DNA from: Natronogracilivirga saccharolytica
Lineage (GTDB): Bacteria > Bacteroidota > Rhodothermia > Balneolales > Natronogracilivirgulaceae
Length of the DNA: 64,000 nucleotides
Assembly: GCF_017921895.1 (NCBI RefSeq)
Contig: NZ_JAFIDN010000003.1
Coordinates: 186,001 to 250,000 of the forward strand
Reading direction: 5' to 3'
The notes under the pieces are model-generated. The model was not told the origin of the DNA and ran no database searches. It saw only the letters and a program-made list of their open reading frames with translations. Positions 18,187-26,389 of this stretch are shown one piece after another. Numbering within the stretch: the first letter of the stretch is position 1; the number at the start of each line of letters is the position of its first letter. Both the position numbers and the translations under genes were made by a program.

Positions 18187-19248
18187 ATGACTCCCGACTG
18201 GATTCCCAATATTCATCCCTTTATTGTCCACTTTCCTATCGCCCTGCTGGTTGTGGCGGTTTTATGTGATGTGATCCGGGTCTTTTTGAAAGATCAGTCC
18301 TGGCTTCACAAAATGGTGCTTGCACTCTATGCAGCCGGTACCGTCGGATTGATCGCTTCGTTTTTATCCGGCCGGCAGGCTGTTGAGACAGTCACTGTAA
18401 CAGGAGATGCGATCCCGGTCGTCACAGCTCACGAAGACTGGGCGCTATACACCCTGTTTTTTTACTTCGCCTTTACGCTTCTGCGGGGCTGGACCTGGTG
18501 GAAAAATCTTGAAGTAAAAAAGCCTGCATTAATCGGCCTGGTACTATTGGCTTTTGCCGGTACGGGGATGCTGTGGTATACTGGCGAACTGGGAGCCAAG
18601 CTCGTATATAAACACGGTGTGGCGGTCGGCGAAATTGACCGGCTGGAACAGCAAATTGAAAAACTCCGGCAAGATCTGGCAAGATTTCGTGAAGATGCGG
18701 CTCCTGAGCAGCATGATGACGGATCGTGGACCTGGAGAATCGGACCGGGAGCCGATCACGCGCTGACGGAATACTTCACTGTGGAAGGATCAGAACCTGA
18801 AAGAGCAGAACTGTCTCAGACTGACGGACAATATCACCTGCAACTGGAAGCCGGGGATGAATCTTCATTTCTCCTGTTCGGCGATGCAATCCGGAATGTC
18901 GACGGCCGCATCGAACTGAACACAGAGGAGTTCAACGGTGAGTTTGCACTGATCCATCATTTCCAGGATACGGAGAATTATCAGTATCTGAGGCTTGTGG
19001 ATTCGGAACTTATCCAGGGACAGATCCTGAACGGGTCCGATAATTCACTGGGTTCCGGCGATGTGGACACAACGGACTGGTTTACACTCCGGGTAACGGC
19101 AAGCGGACGCCATTTTTACGGATACCATAACGGTCAGACCGTTGTCCATACCCATGCCGATGAGATGGAGCCGGGTAAGACGGGAATTCTGATTCGTGGT
19201 GAAGGAACCGTGGGCATGAGGTTGCTTGAGTTCAATTCGGTAGAGTGA
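18187..19248 (+). CDS. DUF2231 membrane protein with C-terminal jelly-roll-like domain
   Basis: Residues 1-150 form a four-helix membrane domain starting with NIHPFIVHFPIALL, the signature of DUF2231. The conserved histidines suggest haem or metal binding, though the function is unknown. A short coiled coil (EIDRLEQQIEKLRQDLARF) follows. The C-terminal part (about residues 180-353) looks like a concanavalin-like beta sandwich, with FNGEFALIHHFQ and HFYGYHNGQTVVH. It lies within the copper operon, between the PII-like gene and copB, so an electron-transfer or envelope sensing role in metal stress is plausible but unproven. Confidence 0.7.
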   Translation: MTPDWIPNIHPFIVHFPIALLVVAVLCDVIRVFLKDQSWLHKMVLALYAAGTVGLIASFLSGRQAVETVTVTGDAIPVVTAHEDWALYTLFFYFAFTLLRGWTWWKNLEVKKPALIGLVLLAFAGTGMLWYTGELGAKLVYKHGVAVGEIDRLEQQIEKLRQDLARFREDAAPEQHDDGSWTWRIGPGADHALTEYFTVEGSEPERAELSQTDGQYHLQLEAGDESSFLLFGDAIRNVDGRIELNTEEFNGEFALIHHFQDTENYQYLRLVDSELIQGQILNGSDNSLGSGDVDTTDWFTLRVTASGRHFYGYHNGQTVVHTHADEMEPGKTGILIRGEGTVGMRLLEFNSVE

Positions 19249-19310
19249 CCAACCATTCGCAGGTATTATTGACAAAACGGTGGAAAACCTTATAACAGTC
19301 CGGAGGTACT

Positions 19311-21443
19311 ATGTCACATAATCATAAAAAACATGGTGGGCATGAAAATCATGACCATCACGGCCATGATCACCACAACCATCACAAAGATCATGATCAC
19401 CACAAAGGCCATGATCATCACGGAGGCCACGGTCATCACGGCCATCATGAAGGCCACGACCATCACGGTGGACACGGTCATCACGACCACCATGAGCATC
19501 ATGCCGCTATGGTTGAGGATTTCAAGTTCCGGTTCTGGTGGGTGCTGGCACTGACGATCCCGATCCTCGCCCTGTCACCCATGATCCAGGAGTTTATGGG
19601 TGTGGATTGGAGCTTCACCGGAGACATCTGGATCCTGTTTGCGCTCTCCTCCGTCGTCTTTTTCTTCGGCGGATGGCCGTTTTTGTACGGTCTTGTGGAT
19701 GAACTTCGCCAGAAGCAGCCGGGTATGATGACACTCATCGGCCTGGCCATTTCGGTGGCCTATATCTACAGCACTTTTGTGGTATTCGGCCTGGAGGGCA
19801 ATCTGCTGTTCTGGGAGCTCTCCACCCTGGTAGGCATCATGCTTTTGGGGCACTGGATTGAGATGCGCTCGGTAATGAGCGCCTCGGCTGCCCTGGAAAA
19901 GCTGGCCGAGCTGCTGCCGGGTAAAGCGCACAAAGTGCAGGACGACGGCAGCGTGGTGGATGTACCACTGGAAGAGCTGCAGGTAGGTGATAAGGTTTTG
20001 ATCAAACCGGGAGAAAAGATTCCGGCTGATGGAGTTGTCATCGAAGGCAGCACCAATGTCAACGAGTCGATGCTGACAGGTGAGTCCAAGCCGGTAAGCA
20101 AAGATAAGGATGACCAGGTTATCGGCGGGGCGGTCAACGAGGAAGGATCGATTACCATCTCCATCAACAAAACCGGTGACGACTCATTTCTGTCGCAGGT
20201 GATCGACCTGGTGAAACAGGCCCAGGCCAGCAAGTCCCGAACGCAGGATCTGGCAAATCGCGCCGCATTCTGGTTGACGTTGATTGCCATTACCGGTGGA
20301 ATCCTGACCTTTTTTGCCTGGATCGCTTTCACCACGCAGGATCTTAGCTTTGCCATCAACCGGACGGTTACGGTGATGGTCATTGCCTGCCCGCACGCCC
20401 TTGGTCTGGCGATTCCACTGGTGGTTTCGGTTTCAACGACCCTGGCGGCAACCAACGGATTTCTGGTCCGGAACCGGGTGGCTTTTGAGGCAGCCCGCAA
20501 TCTGAAAGCTGTCATTTTTGACAAAACCGGAACGCTTACGGAAGGAAAGTTCGGCGTTACAGACATTCTCGCCTTTGATTCGATCTCAGAAGAGGAGCTG
20601 CTTCGGACAACCGCTGCCGTTGAGGTCAATTCCGAGCACCCGATTGCCCGCGGAATTGTCGAAAAAGCGGGTGATAATAATGTGCCCAGGGTAAATGACT
20701 TCCAGTCCATTACCGGCAAAGGCGTACAGGGCAATGTGGAAGGAAAAAATGTGAAAGTGGTAAGTCCGGGATATTTGCGGGAGCAGAAAATGGATTATCC
20801 CCGTGAACAGATCGAAGAGCTCTCACGGCAGGGCAAAACGGTGGTGTTTACCATCATCGACGACAAACTTGCCGGAGCCGTAGCGCTGGGCGATCAAATC
20901 CGGGATGCTTCCAAAAACGCCATCTCAAAACTTCACGACATGGGTATTCAGTGCGTGATGCTCACCGGCGACAACCAGCAGACGGCTGATTATGTGGCCG
21001 GTCAGCTCGGAATCGATCAGGTCTTTGCCGAAGTGCTTCCGGATGAAAAGGCGGCCAAAGTGAAGGAAGTTCAGGATCAGGGTATGACGGTAGCCATGAC
21101 CGGCGACGGTGTGAATGACGCGCCCGCCCTGGCTCAGGCCGATGTCGGCATCGCGATCGGGGCCGGATCGGATGTAGCCGTCGAAACCGGCGATATCATA
21201 CTGGTTCAGAACAACCCGGAAGACGTGGCCGATGTGATCCGGCTTTCAAAAGCGACTTACGGCAAGATGGTGCAGAACCTGTTCTGGGCGACCGGCTACA
21301 ACGTCGTAGCCATCCCGTTGGCAGCCGGTGTGCTGTTCACCTGGGGCGTCATTTTGACCCCGGCGGCCGGCGCGGTATTGATGTCGCTGAGCACGGTAAT
21401 CGTGGCGATTAACGCCCGGTTTTTAAGTATGAAAGACGACTAG
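19311..21443 (+). CDS. copB: CopB-type copper ATPase (CPH motif) with His-rich N-terminus
   Basis: This 710-residue P1B ATPase opens with about 60 residues that are nearly half histidine (runs such as HHGGHGHHGHHEGHDHHGGH), a metal-binding tail in place of an HMA domain. The transport motif is ACPHALGLAIPL (Cys360-Pro361-His362), the mark of the CopB class, which is distinct from the CPC pump at 6331. The phosphorylation site is Asp404 in DKTGT; MLTGESKPV and GDGVNDAPAL are intact. A GGAGG Shine-Dalgarno lies before the ATG. Having both a CPC and a CPH pump suggests export of copper in two coordination or redox states. Confidence 0.94.
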   Translation: MSHNHKKHGGHENHDHHGHDHHNHHKDHDHHKGHDHHGGHGHHGHHEGHDHHGGHGHHDHHEHHAAMVEDFKFRFWWVLALTIPILALSPMIQEFMGVDWSFTGDIWILFALSSVVFFFGGWPFLYGLVDELRQKQPGMMTLIGLAISVAYIYSTFVVFGLEGNLLFWELSTLVGIMLLGHWIEMRSVMSASAALEKLAELLPGKAHKVQDDGSVVDVPLEELQVGDKVLIKPGEKIPADGVVIEGSTNVNESMLTGESKPVSKDKDDQVIGGAVNEEGSITISINKTGDDSFLSQVIDLVKQAQASKSRTQDLANRAAFWLTLIAITGGILTFFAWIAFTTQDLSFAINRTVTVMVIACPHALGLAIPLVVSVSTTLAATNGFLVRNRVAFEAARNLKAVIFDKTGTLTEGKFGVTDILAFDSISEEELLRTTAAVEVNSEHPIARGIVEKAGDNNVPRVNDFQSITGKGVQGNVEGKNVKVVSPGYLREQKMDYPREQIEELSRQGKTVVFTIIDDKLAGAVALGDQIRDASKNAISKLHDMGIQCVMLTGDNQQTADYVAGQLGIDQVFAEVLPDEKAAKVKEVQDQGMTVAMTGDGVNDAPALAQADVGIAIGAGSDVAVETGDIILVQNNPEDVADVIRLSKATYGKMVQNLFWATGYNVVAIPLAAGVLFTWGVILTPAAGAVLMSLSTVIVAINARFLSMKDD

Positions 21444-21457
21444 AAAAAAAGACCAAC

Positions 21458-21548
21458 ACCTGCCAGATTCAGAAATCCGGCAGGTACAAATAAAGCAATT
21501 AAAGAAGCATACAGATACCTGCCAGTCCGCCGGCCGGCGGATGGCAGG
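21458..21548. repeat. REP-like palindromic cluster after copB
   Basis: ACCTGCC at 21458-21464 pairs with GGCAGGT at 21479-21485. A larger near-perfect palindrome follows: CCTGCCAGTCCGCCGG at 21518-21533 against CCGGCGGATGGCAGG at 21534-21548, with one base missing in the right arm. All arms share CCTGCC/GGCAGG. The lack of T tracts argues against simple terminators; repeated extragenic palindrome or mRNA-stabilising hairpins fit better. Confidence 0.6.
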
Positions 21549-21596
21549 CGAGATTGAATTTTGAAATCAACCAAAACAACAACGCGAGGTTTTATT

Positions 21597-22010
21597 ATGA
21601 AGACCGCAATAATGTCAATTCTGACCGCTATAATATTAGGATTTGTGATCCATCCTGCCGAGGCGCAGCATCATAACCATGACAATGGCGACAGGCATCA
21701 GCATATGATGGAAAAGATGGGAGAATGCCCCATGATGGGTGATCACGATCATGACATGGATCACTCTGAAATGATGCAGAAGATGGGCGAACATCCCATG
21801 TTCGAGGGTAAAGATTTGAGTCATTCAGAAATGATGGAAAAAATTCGGGAATTCGGTCACTCCGAAAAAATGGAATTCATTGAAAAGCATCCTATGATGG
21901 AAGATAAAGATATGGATCACTCCGGAATGATGGAGATGGCCGAAAAATGCCCGATGATGGGCGGTGATGATGAGGAGGAAGAGTCTGACGGACACGACGG
22001 TCATCATTGA
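21597..22010 (+). CDS. Exported Met/His-rich repeat protein, probable periplasmic copper binder
   Basis: The start chosen (MKTAIMSILT) gives 137 residues with a clean signal peptide ending HPAEA and AGG upstream; an in-frame ATG 36 bases earlier would put a useless tail before it. The mature part repeats HSEMMxK(M/I)xE and HPM/CPM modules about four times, for example DHSEMMQKMGEHPM and DHSGMMEMAEKCPM. It ends in an acidic, His-rich tail. Methionine, histidine and two cysteines in periodic spacing strongly suggest binding of Cu(I)/Cu(II) in the periplasm. It follows copB, and no homologous family is recognised beyond generic Met/His-rich copper proteins. Confidence 0.75.
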   Translation: MKTAIMSILTAIILGFVIHPAEAQHHNHDNGDRHQHMMEKMGECPMMGDHDHDMDHSEMMQKMGEHPMFEGKDLSHSEMMEKIREFGHSEKMEFIEKHPMMEDKDMDHSGMMEMAEKCPMMGGDDEEEESDGHDGHH

Positions 22011-22030
22011 ACCTGACAGATAAGCAAAAC

Positions 22031-22064
22031 CATCCCGGGTAGCTGTATTCGGCTGTCCGGGGTG
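22031..22064 (+). terminator. Possible hairpin terminator after Met/His-rich gene
   Basis: CATCCCGG at 22031-22038 pairs with CCGGGGTG at 22057-22064 (8 pairs with one G-T) and is followed by ATTTCTG. The T run is short, so termination strength is uncertain. Confidence 0.4.
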
Positions 22065-22143
22065 ATTTCTGTATAAAGACTCATTTTAAGCCGGAATTAT
22101 TTATGAACCGGAGGCATCTTATAACCGCATTTACCCTGATGCT

Positions 22144-22371
22144 ATGGAACATCTGACCGAACTGCTAAACAGCTGGTACCCGCTGATGTTTATCCTGAGT
22201 GTGGGCGTCGCACTGATAATCTGGATTTGGGCAATCAAAAAGAAAACCCGGCACGACTTCCGGCAGGCGGCGGAACTTGTGCTGAATCGTCAGTACCGGA
22301 ATGGATATCTGTCAAAAGATGAGCTGCAAAGCCGGCTTCAATCGCTGAAAAAACGAAATTTCAACGAATAG
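22144..22371 (+). CDS. Small membrane protein with SHOCT domain
   Basis: This 75-residue protein has one membrane helix (about residues 12-31) followed by a basic stop-transfer sequence KKKTRH. The C-terminal SHOCT-like motif reads AAELVLNRQYRNGYLSKDEL, then QSRLQSLKK. SHOCT is a short oligomerisation domain often attached to membrane anchors. It is the first of three small genes at the end of the copper island. Its specific role is unknown. No clear Shine-Dalgarno is present. Confidence 0.65.
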   Translation: MEHLTELLNSWYPLMFILSVGVALIIWIWAIKKKTRHDFRQAAELVLNRQYRNGYLSKDELQSRLQSLKKRNFNE

Positions 22372-22426
22372 AAAGGAGCAACGCCATGGATAAGCATTTG
22401 CTTTGGACACCTCCGAAATTATTCGT

Positions 22427-22549
22427 ATGGATATTTCCTGGTGGCAGGGAGTATTAGGACTCATCCAGATCTTTATTATTGGCTGGCTTGCAGGAGCATT
22501 AATAGCTGCAATTTACAACTTCGGAATAACTGACAAAGAATCGACATGA
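22427..22549 (+). CDS. 40-residue holin-like membrane protein, translationally coupled, possibly frameshifted
   Basis: The frame MDISWWQGVLGLIQIFIIGW continues LAGALIAAIYNFGITDKEST. One hydrophobic helix with a WW...G pattern recalls the end of small holin-like/DUF5676-type membrane proteins found in metal-resistance clusters. Its TGA overlaps the ATG of the next gene (ATGA), so the two are coupled. A strong ribosome site (AAAGGAG at 22373-22379) instead serves an ATG at 22386, in a different frame, which ends after 23 codons. A single-base shift would join that start to this frame, so the gene may be frameshifted in this genome or in the assembly. Confidence 0.45.
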   Translation: MDISWWQGVLGLIQIFIIGWLAGALIAAIYNFGITDKEST

Positions 22550-22854
22550 ACCAACCTCAATTAGCTCCTGATAAACCAGACCTGATTATTTATTGCCAAA
22601 AATGGTGTGACTATATGCATCACTTGGTCAATATGTTACAGGAACTCGGCTGGTCATTCATGTTTATTGACCTGAGGTTTAACCACAAAGCAGGTCAAGA
22701 GCTGATTTCTGTTTTAGGCAAACCGGTGCCGTTACCTGTACTTGAATTCGGCGGGCAATATTATGTAAAACCTGAACTTGCGGAGTTGCCGGATTTACTC
22801 AAAGAAGGTCGGGGATTCCGTTTTTTCCGAGGCATTGATGGTTCAAAAACTTAG
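22546..22854 (+). CDS. Glutaredoxin-like protein
   Basis: This 102-residue protein has a thioredoxin/glutaredoxin pattern: LIIYCQKWCDYMHHL near residues 13-27, a helix, the strand SFMFIDL, and a cis-proline-like PLPVLEF near 67-73, then GGQYYV. The redox site aligns best as WCDYM, so it would be a monothiol type, with an additional Cys three residues earlier. It overlaps the preceding small gene by 4 bases. A role in thiol or copper handling is suggested by position only. Confidence 0.65.
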   Translation: MNQPQLAPDKPDLIIYCQKWCDYMHHLVNMLQELGWSFMFIDLRFNHKAGQELISVLGKPVPLPVLEFGGQYYVKPELAELPDLLKEGRGFRFFRGIDGSKT

Positions 22855-22923
22855 ATATGAGTCAGGATGATTATTCATAGTTATGGGCCAGGATAGAATT
22901 GTTAGATGTTAAAGGAGGCAGCA

Positions 22924-24066
22924 ATGAAACAGAAAACAGATGGCAATGGTATCCTTATAGTCGGAGGTTATGGCCATGTGGGGCGCTTGATTGCGTTGGA
23001 CATGGCGCCGCGATTTCCGGAACGAGTGGTTGTGGCCGGCCGTAATGGTGAGCGGGCGCAGGCATTCGCTGAAGAGCTGGGAAATGGGGCGCGCGGTATA
23101 GCACTCGATGCTGCCGATTCAGCAGCGGTGGAGAAAGCTCTTGAAGGCATGACCCTGGTAATCTCCTGCATCGACCAGGAAGTGCCGCATCTGCTCCGCT
23201 CTGCTGTTACGGGCGGCCTTGCTTACATAGACATCTCGGCTGAACTTGATTTATGGGAGCGTGCCCGGGAGCTCGAAGACGATGCGAAGAAAAACGGAGC
23301 ACGTGTTCTGATAGGATCTGGACTCGTACCCGGCACTGCGGGAGTAATGGCCAGGGAGGCAGTAGCTCAGACCGGCCCCGGAGGTACATTGGATGTCGGT
23401 ATCCTCTTGAGTATAGGCGACAATTTTGGAGCCGCTGCGCTCAACTGGATGATCGGTGCATCCGGCCGTGAGTTTACCATAAGCGAAAATGGACGGAATC
23501 GGCAGGTACGGGCAATGGCAGAGAAAAGGCGTATGGTTTTCCCCGATCCGTTTGGTCAACGTACCGTCATGCGTTTTGCAATTCCCGATCAGGTTTACTA
23601 TCCGGAGACGCTGGGGGTTCGCCGTGCGGGCAGTTGGGTCGCACTGGAACCCGGCTGGATCGCGACGTTTTTTTCACTCTGTGTGCAATCGGGACTTCTC
23701 CGTGTAATGCAACGGCTGCAGTTACAACGTGGATTAACAAGTATGTTCGAATGGCTGCAACGACGATATGAAGGGCGGAACACCTATGCTCTGACGGTCA
23801 AGGCAGAAGGTCCCAATGGGACAGCGAATCTATATGTAATCGGCCGGGACGAGTCTCAGGGAACGGCAGTCAGTGCGGTTACTATGGCCGATACATTTTT
23901 GGAAGACGGTAATATCGCACCCGGGGTATGGCTGCCGGAACAAATTTTTGAGCCTGCTTCTTACTTTGCCACATTGGAAAACCGGGGAATTAAATTGAAA
24001 AAAAACAATGCGCAGCCCGGAGAACACGAATCTCATCACAAAAGTAAAGTAAACCGGGGCAGGTGA
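22924..24066 (+). CDS. Saccharopine dehydrogenase-like NAD(P)-binding protein
   Basis: This protein of about 380 residues begins with a Rossmann fold, GILIVGGYGHVGRLIALDMA, followed by VVVAGRNGERA. This matches the saccharopine dehydrogenase NADP-binding domain family, which covers varied reductases. AAAGGAGG at 22911-22918 selects the ATG at 22924 over the ATG at 22906. The C-terminal half does not point to a particular substrate. It follows the copper island and may mark the change to accessory genes. Confidence 0.75.
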   Translation: MKQKTDGNGILIVGGYGHVGRLIALDMAPRFPERVVVAGRNGERAQAFAEELGNGARGIALDAADSAAVEKALEGMTLVISCIDQEVPHLLRSAVTGGLAYIDISAELDLWERARELEDDAKKNGARVLIGSGLVPGTAGVMAREAVAQTGPGGTLDVGILLSIGDNFGAAALNWMIGASGREFTISENGRNRQVRAMAEKRRMVFPDPFGQRTVMRFAIPDQVYYPETLGVRRAGSWVALEPGWIATFFSLCVQSGLLRVMQRLQLQRGLTSMFEWLQRRYEGRNTYALTVKAEGPNGTANLYVIGRDESQGTAVSAVTMADTFLEDGNIAPGVWLPEQIFEPASYFATLENRGIKLKKNNAQPGEHESHHKSKVNRGR

Positions 24067-24088
24067 TAGATGCAGATGTGTGGACAAA

Positions 24089-24217
24089 ATGGTCAACATC
24101 CATTCCCATTTGGCAGTAACCGGTAATAGTCCGAACAGTAGTTCTGGTACCATCAACAATGGGCACGCCACCGGGTCTTACAGCAATATTGGAAATGTGA
24201 CAGATTTATTACCTTAG
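24089..24217 (+). CDS. Possible 42-residue Asn/Ser/Gly-rich peptide
   Basis: A short frame reads MVNIHSHLAVTGNSPNSSSG then TINNGHATGSYSNIGN. The spacing of Gly, Asn and Ser looks like beta-roll or secreted-surface protein sequence, but there is no signal peptide and no ribosome site. It lies in the 176-base gap before the beta-barrel gene. It is probably a fragment or chance coding. Confidence 0.15.
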   Translation: MVNIHSHLAVTGNSPNSSSGTINNGHATGSYSNIGNVTDLLP

Positions 24218-24242
24218 CCAATAGCAGATTAAAAGTATTGCT

Positions 24243-24800
24243 ATGCATAAAACCACTGTCTTCGCAGTTATTGCAGTCATAGCACTATGGCCCGATATTG
24301 CTCAAGCCGGCGATGATACGGGCTCGTCCCCGAATCGGGGGATTTTCTTCGGAGGCAGCTTCTCTGGCAGCATGGCCTGGATTGACTATCCGGACGAGGA
24401 TCAGTCGGGCAAAGCCGGTGCTGTGTTTGACTTCAATTTCGGTTGGTGGCTCTCACCAAGACTGATGCTGGGTGGCCATTACGGTACGTGGGGGACCTCG
24501 ATCATTGGCACACCGCTCCATCTGCATCTGGTTGGCCCGCGGATTGACTATCGCTTAAAAGAAAGCCCCGGTTTTGACGGCGTTTTTGTTACGTTTGCAC
24601 CCGGTCTTGCGCTTATCGAGCCGGTTGATGAGGCTCACAGCGGCATCGGGGGGATCATAAAAGGCGGTTATCGCTATCAATGGGAGGATTTTACCACCGT
24701 GGGGGCTCATGTTGGACTGAAGAGCCACTTATTTGCTGATGGTTTTACTGTTATCCCGTTTGCAGGCGTGAATGTGCAGTTTTACGGTCTTACAAGGTGA
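24243..24800 (+). CDS. Outer-membrane beta-barrel-like protein, hypothetical
   Basis: This 185-residue protein has a signal peptide ending near IAQAG. Alternating hydrophobic strands typical of small outer-membrane barrels follow: GIFFGGSFSGSMAWI, AVFDFNFGWWLSPRLMLGGH, GVHVGLKSH-like turns, and VIPFAGVNVQFYG. The expected C-terminal aromatic is replaced by a short GLTR tail. A 92-base piece of this gene (24572-24663) recurs almost identically at 27844-27935. No specific family is recognised. Confidence 0.65.
   Translation: MHKTTVFAVIAVIALWPDIAQAGDDTGSSPNRGIFFGGSFSGSMAWIDYPDEDQSGKAGAVFDFNFGWWLSPRLMLGGHYGTWGTSIIGTPLHLHLVGPRIDYRLKESPGFDGVFVTFAPGLALIEPVDEAHSGIGGIIKGGYRYQWEDFTTVGAHVGLKSHLFADGFTVIPFAGVNVQFYGLTR
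24572..24663 (+). repeat. Direct repeat, copy A (inside the beta-barrel gene)
   Basis: This 92-base stretch, from TTTTGACGGCG to GGGATCATAAAAG, matches 27844-27935 at all but four positions by direct comparison. The two copies are in the same orientation and about 3.2 kb apart. They bracket the VapBC, AraC, methyltransferase and DJ-1 genes. Confidence 0.9.
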
Positions 24801-24904
24801 ACTTTTTCGTGAACGAAAAAACCGTATATCACATATACTTGCAATTATACTTGTTTTTGTGCGTTCTCAACAAGGAAGTTTTATATAAACTCAAAAAATA
24901 TATT

Positions 24905-25135
24905 ATGCCACAAATTTCTCTCTATATTGATGAAGAAAAACTGAAAAAAGTAAAGCAAGCCGCCGGGACCGAAAATACGTCCGTTTCCAAATGGGTTGCC
25001 CGGCAAATAGACCATGCTTTGGAATCGCGGTATCCGGAAAACTTTGAAAAATTATTCGGCTCCATTGATGATGAAACCTTCACACCCGTAGATCGAGACT
25101 CTGAAGCCGAAGATGCAGAGCGGGAGTCGCTCTGA
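24905..25135 (+). CDS. Ribbon-helix-helix antitoxin (VapB-like)
   Basis: This 76-residue protein begins MPQISLYIDEEKLKKVKQAA, a ribbon-helix-helix DNA-binding start. SVSKWVARQIDHALESRYP follows as the second helix, and the tail is acidic. The longer upstream ORF (from 24797) adds an unrelated hydrophobic lead and is unlikely. The stop overlaps the toxin start by one base (TGATG), the usual coupled arrangement. It should bind the PIN toxin and repress their shared promoter. Confidence 0.85.
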   Translation: MPQISLYIDEEKLKKVKQAAGTENTSVSKWVARQIDHALESRYPENFEKLFGSIDDETFTPVDRDSEAEDAERESL

Positions 25136-25527
25136 TGTATTTTCTTGATACCAATATTTGCATTCATTTTCTGAAAGGAGAGTATGATTCGATCAGGCAA
25201 AACATACTTGCGACTCAACCACACCGAATAAAAATTCCCGTAATTGTTGAGTCCGAACTGATGTATGGTGTCAGCAAAAGCAGCAAGAAAAAAGAGAACA
25301 GAAAAAAACTCGAGGCTTTTCTATCCGCTTTTGAAGTGGTCGACTACCGTCAGGAGATGTCACCGGTTTATGCTGAGTTACGAAGTGATTGCGAACGTCG
25401 CGGAGACCCGGTTGGGCCTTTAGACCTATTAATAGCAACCATTGTGAAAGCGCACAATGGAACTTTAGTGACTCGAAATACCCGGGAGTTTAGGAGGGTT
25501 GCCGGATTGTCTTTAACCGAGTGGTAG
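25135..25527 (+). CDS. PIN-domain ribonuclease toxin (VapC-like)
   Basis: This 130-residue PIN-domain protein has MYFLDTNICIHFLKG (acidic Asp5), the conserved glutamate in VIVESELMYGV, GPLDLLIATIVKAH, and the terminal TRNTREFRRV motif. VapC toxins cut specific RNAs when freed from their antitoxin. It is of normal length. It pairs with the overlapping antitoxin gene and forms the first part of the segment between the 92-base repeats. Confidence 0.9.
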   Translation: MYFLDTNICIHFLKGEYDSIRQNILATQPHRIKIPVIVESELMYGVSKSSKKKENRKKLEAFLSAFEVVDYRQEMSPVYAELRSDCERRGDPVGPLDLLIATIVKAHNGTLVTRNTREFRRVAGLSLTEW

Positions 25528-25573
25528 TTTGAAATAATACGCCATACAATATTCTGCTAAAATATCCGACAAC

Positions 25574-26347
25574 ATGCATCCGACACTCTATCTTTGGAAA
25601 GGGGTTGCATTAATCAATGCCGATTTTACGGAAACTTCATTGCACAGTCATCATGCAATACAACTGACCTGCGGTTATTCCGGAAACTTTTCAATTACCA
25701 TACCGCAACAGACAGAGTTACAGTCGAACGCTGTTGTATTGGATGCTGATACACCCCATTTGTTTCGAAATAAAGATCATGGGTTTACGCTGTTTATTTA
25801 CATAGAGCCGGAAAGTCTTTTGGCTGATGCAGTTCGGAATCATCTACTGAAAGGCAATAACTATCGGCAGCTTGACAGGGAGCTGTTCATGCCGTTGTGG
25901 CAGCTTCTGACATACCGGGATGCGGCTTGCAGAGATATGATTAACTCAATATCTGAATTGGCCGGGCTCCTTCAAGTTGAGGAAAGTGACAGGCAACGGT
26001 ATGATGAAAGAGTTTTAAGGGCATTGAGCTATATCCGGGAAAGTCTGGATCAACCCCTATCCATCAAGGATCTCGCTTCTTCATTATATCTTTCCGAGAG
26101 TCGTTTGATGCATCTTATAGCAGAGCAGACCGGTATGCCGTTTCGCAAACATGTACACTGGGCTCGATTGTTTGCCTGTGTCAAGGTTGTGGTTGGTGGA
26201 GCCAATCTCTCTGAAGCTTCTTTAAAAGCCGGATTTTCTGATCAAGCTCATTTCACAAGAACTTTTGTGCGAATGTTCGGTATTCCACCCGGTGATTTTT
26301 TAAAAGATAGCAGAAACGTTCAAGCCTTCTTTTGTGAAAGCGGGTAA
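25574..26347 (+). CDS. AraC-family transcriptional regulator
   Basis: This 257-residue protein has an N-terminal cupin-like sensor half (about residues 1-120) and a C-terminal AraC DNA-binding region, with LSIKDLASSLYLSESRLMHL and then ASLKAGFSDQAHFTRTFVRM. It ends with FGIPPGDFL. It precedes a methyltransferase and a DJ-1 family gene on the same strand with gaps of about 40 bases, so it probably controls them. The inducer cannot be told from sequence. Confidence 0.85.
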   Translation: MHPTLYLWKGVALINADFTETSLHSHHAIQLTCGYSGNFSITIPQQTELQSNAVVLDADTPHLFRNKDHGFTLFIYIEPESLLADAVRNHLLKGNNYRQLDRELFMPLWQLLTYRDAACRDMINSISELAGLLQVEESDRQRYDERVLRALSYIRESLDQPLSIKDLASSLYLSESRLMHLIAEQTGMPFRKHVHWARLFACVKVVVGGANLSEASLKAGFSDQAHFTRTFVRMFGIPPGDFLKDSRNVQAFFCESG

Positions 26348-26389
26348 GTTGCATGTTACAACCATCTGAACCTTAAACATAATAGTGTA

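Noticed and set aside
19314-19554. Short ORFs rich in Met/Val or Ile/Thr over the start of copB
   Set aside because: They are other-frame readings of the His-rich CAT/CAC codon tract of CopB.
22102-22155. 17-codon ORF MNRRHLITAFTLMLWNI before the SHOCT gene
   Set aside because: Too short and overlapping the SHOCT start; no supporting signal beyond an ATG.
24797-24904. Upstream extension of the VapB-like antitoxin
   Set aside because: The added 36 residues are hydrophobic and unlike the family; the ATG at 24905 gives a standard ribbon-helix-helix start.
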